A DNA stretch of 64,000 bases. It comes from an uncultured Clostridia bacterium. Lineage in GTDB: Bacteria > Bacillota > Clostridia > TANB77 > UBA1234. The notes beneath the pieces are model-generated. The model was not told the origin of the DNA, did no database searches, and was given only the letters and a program-made list of their open reading frames with translations. The translations under genes and the position numbers were made by a program. Of the stretch, positions 63,163-64,000 are shown piece by piece (position 1 is the stretch's first letter; each line of letters opens with the position of its first letter). The stretch covers positions 83,992-147,991 of the forward strand of contig CAKPAA010000002.1 of assembly GCA_934132775.1 (NCBI GenBank), given 5' to 3'.

Positions 63163-63948
63163 ATGGATACTAGACCAATTGGAATGTTTGATTCTGGCTG
63201 TGGTGGACTCACAGTTTTAAAACAATATATGAAATACTTACCAAACGAAGATTTTATTTATTATGGTGACACTGCACATCTTCCATATGGAGATAAATCG
63301 CCACAAACTATAATAAACTATTCCGAAAATATTGTAAAATTTTTAATTAGCAAAGATGTTAAAATGATTGTAATAGCTTGTGGAACAGCTAGTGCAATTT
63401 CATACAATACTTTAAAAGAAGAATTTAATCTTGAAATCAAAAACATAATAGAGCCAACTGCAAAAACTTTAACTGATAAAAACATTGGAGTTATTGCAAC
63501 ACGAGCTACAATAAAGAGCAAAGCTTGGGAAAATGCAATTTTAAAATATAACCCATTGGCACAGATAACCTCTGTGGCGTGTCCTTTATTTGTTCCGCTT
63601 ATTGAAGAAGGCTTTACAGATAATATTGCAACAGACTATATTGTTAAAGAATATTTAAAAAACTTTGAAAATAAAGATATTACTTCACTTATCTTAGGTT
63701 GCACTCATTATCCACTTTTAAAAGAAAAGATTGGAAATGTTTTAGGCAGTGATGTTAATTTAATTGATGTTGGAGAAGTTTCGGCAATAGACACGCTAAA
63801 CTTTTTAAAAGAAAATAATTTAATGAATGATGCCACCCATATAGGAAAGCAAGAATTCTTTTCTAGTGATGACTTTAATTCATTTATCGAAAATGCTAAA
63901 AAGATAGGCATTGAGATAAAAAATGAGTACGTAGAAAAGTTTGTGTAA
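63163..63948 (+). CDS. murI: Glutamate racemase
   Basis: A 261-residue MurI supplying D-glutamate for peptidoglycan. Both catalytic cysteines are present: C73 in IACGTAS and C180 in LGCTHYPL, with the N-terminal IGMFDSGCGGLTVL and YYGDTAHLPYG. In many MurI proteins the first motif reads ACNTA; here G replaces N, a variant known in the family. SD AAAGGAG. The final 52 bases of the window hold no further gene. Confidence 0.96.
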   Translation: MDTRPIGMFDSGCGGLTVLKQYMKYLPNEDFIYYGDTAHLPYGDKSPQTIINYSENIVKFLISKDVKMIVIACGTASAISYNTLKEEFNLEIKNIIEPTAKTLTDKNIGVIATRATIKSKAWENAILKYNPLAQITSVACPLFVPLIEEGFTDNIATDYIVKEYLKNFENKDITSLILGCTHYPLLKEKIGNVLGSDVNLIDVGEVSAIDTLNFLKENNLMNDATHIGKQEFFSSDDFNSFIENAKKIGIEIKNEYVEKFV

Positions 63949-64000
63949 ACTAGCACAATCCTTTCCATGTAAAGAATCAAAATTATGATTGACTAAAATC

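Noticed and set aside
1..64000. CRISPR array, rRNA, tRNA genes or prophage
   Set aside because: No regularly spaced repeats, no rRNA or tRNA signatures, and no phage structural genes were seen; mobile DNA is limited to the two IS copies and small palindromes.

Overview
This window reads as a low-GC (about 30% by eye) Gram-positive chromosome from the Clostridia. The evidence is Shine-Dalgarno sequences (AGGAGG type) before nearly every gene, sigma-A promoters (TTGACA-17-TATAAT), intact SpoVT and a SpoVB-like flippase, SLH (S-layer) domains, a SAM-I riboswitch before metK, an endonuclease-type MutL, and no outer-membrane genes. An uncultured gut-type clostridium is my inference; the sequence does not name the species. 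Genes from the left end to about 45.8 kb lie almost all on the minus strand, and genes right of 55.3 kb lie mostly on the plus strand.

Layout. 0.1-7.6 kb: HIT protein and an unusually short AlaRS; a pair of half-size TauE/SafE proteins coupled to a 44-residue peptide; ruvA-rarA (no ruvB); a cyclophilin lipoprotein; sepF-divIVA. 7.7-15.4 kb: an operon mutS - MNIO (DUF692)-like enzyme - mutL - miaA - HlyD-like protein. 15.6-25.3 kb: an unrecognised protein, a permuted NlpC/P60-like protein, and rpoB-rpoC behind a long structured leader. 25.4-31.4 kb: a secreted GH18 enzyme with SLH domains, a YgjP-like metallopeptidase, and the spoVT - MurJ/SpoVB-like - hup - rqcP cluster. 31.5-38.5 kb: comF translationally coupled to a KAP-type P-loop NTPase, an SLH protein, a frameshifted recD2, and a 53-residue membrane peptide. 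38.6-45.8 kb: two pilin-like proteins with a membrane-anchored GLUG-repeat protein, an acyl-CoA synthetase, metK with its SAM riboswitch, yqeY-rpsU, and rpsT.

45.8-53.0 kb is the clearest accessory region. Two IS1634-like elements, nearly identical for about 1.5 kb and then divergent, enclose a nucleoside-kinase-like gene, two unrecognised genes and an xre gene cut by the second IS. The whole block lies between 190-bp direct copies of the rpsT upstream region. 53.4-64.0 kb: a small membrane protein, tdk-ogg (tdk looks foreign by base composition), TraX-like protein, a two-component system, a MacAB-type efflux operon with a hairpin-rich leader, thioredoxin and murI.

The strongest candidates for undescribed biology are the GLUG/pilin trio, the IS-bounded two-gene cargo, the comF-KAP pair, the MNIO-like enzyme inside the mismatch-repair operon, the rpoB leader RNA, and a family of about 75-bp imperfect palindromes found three times.
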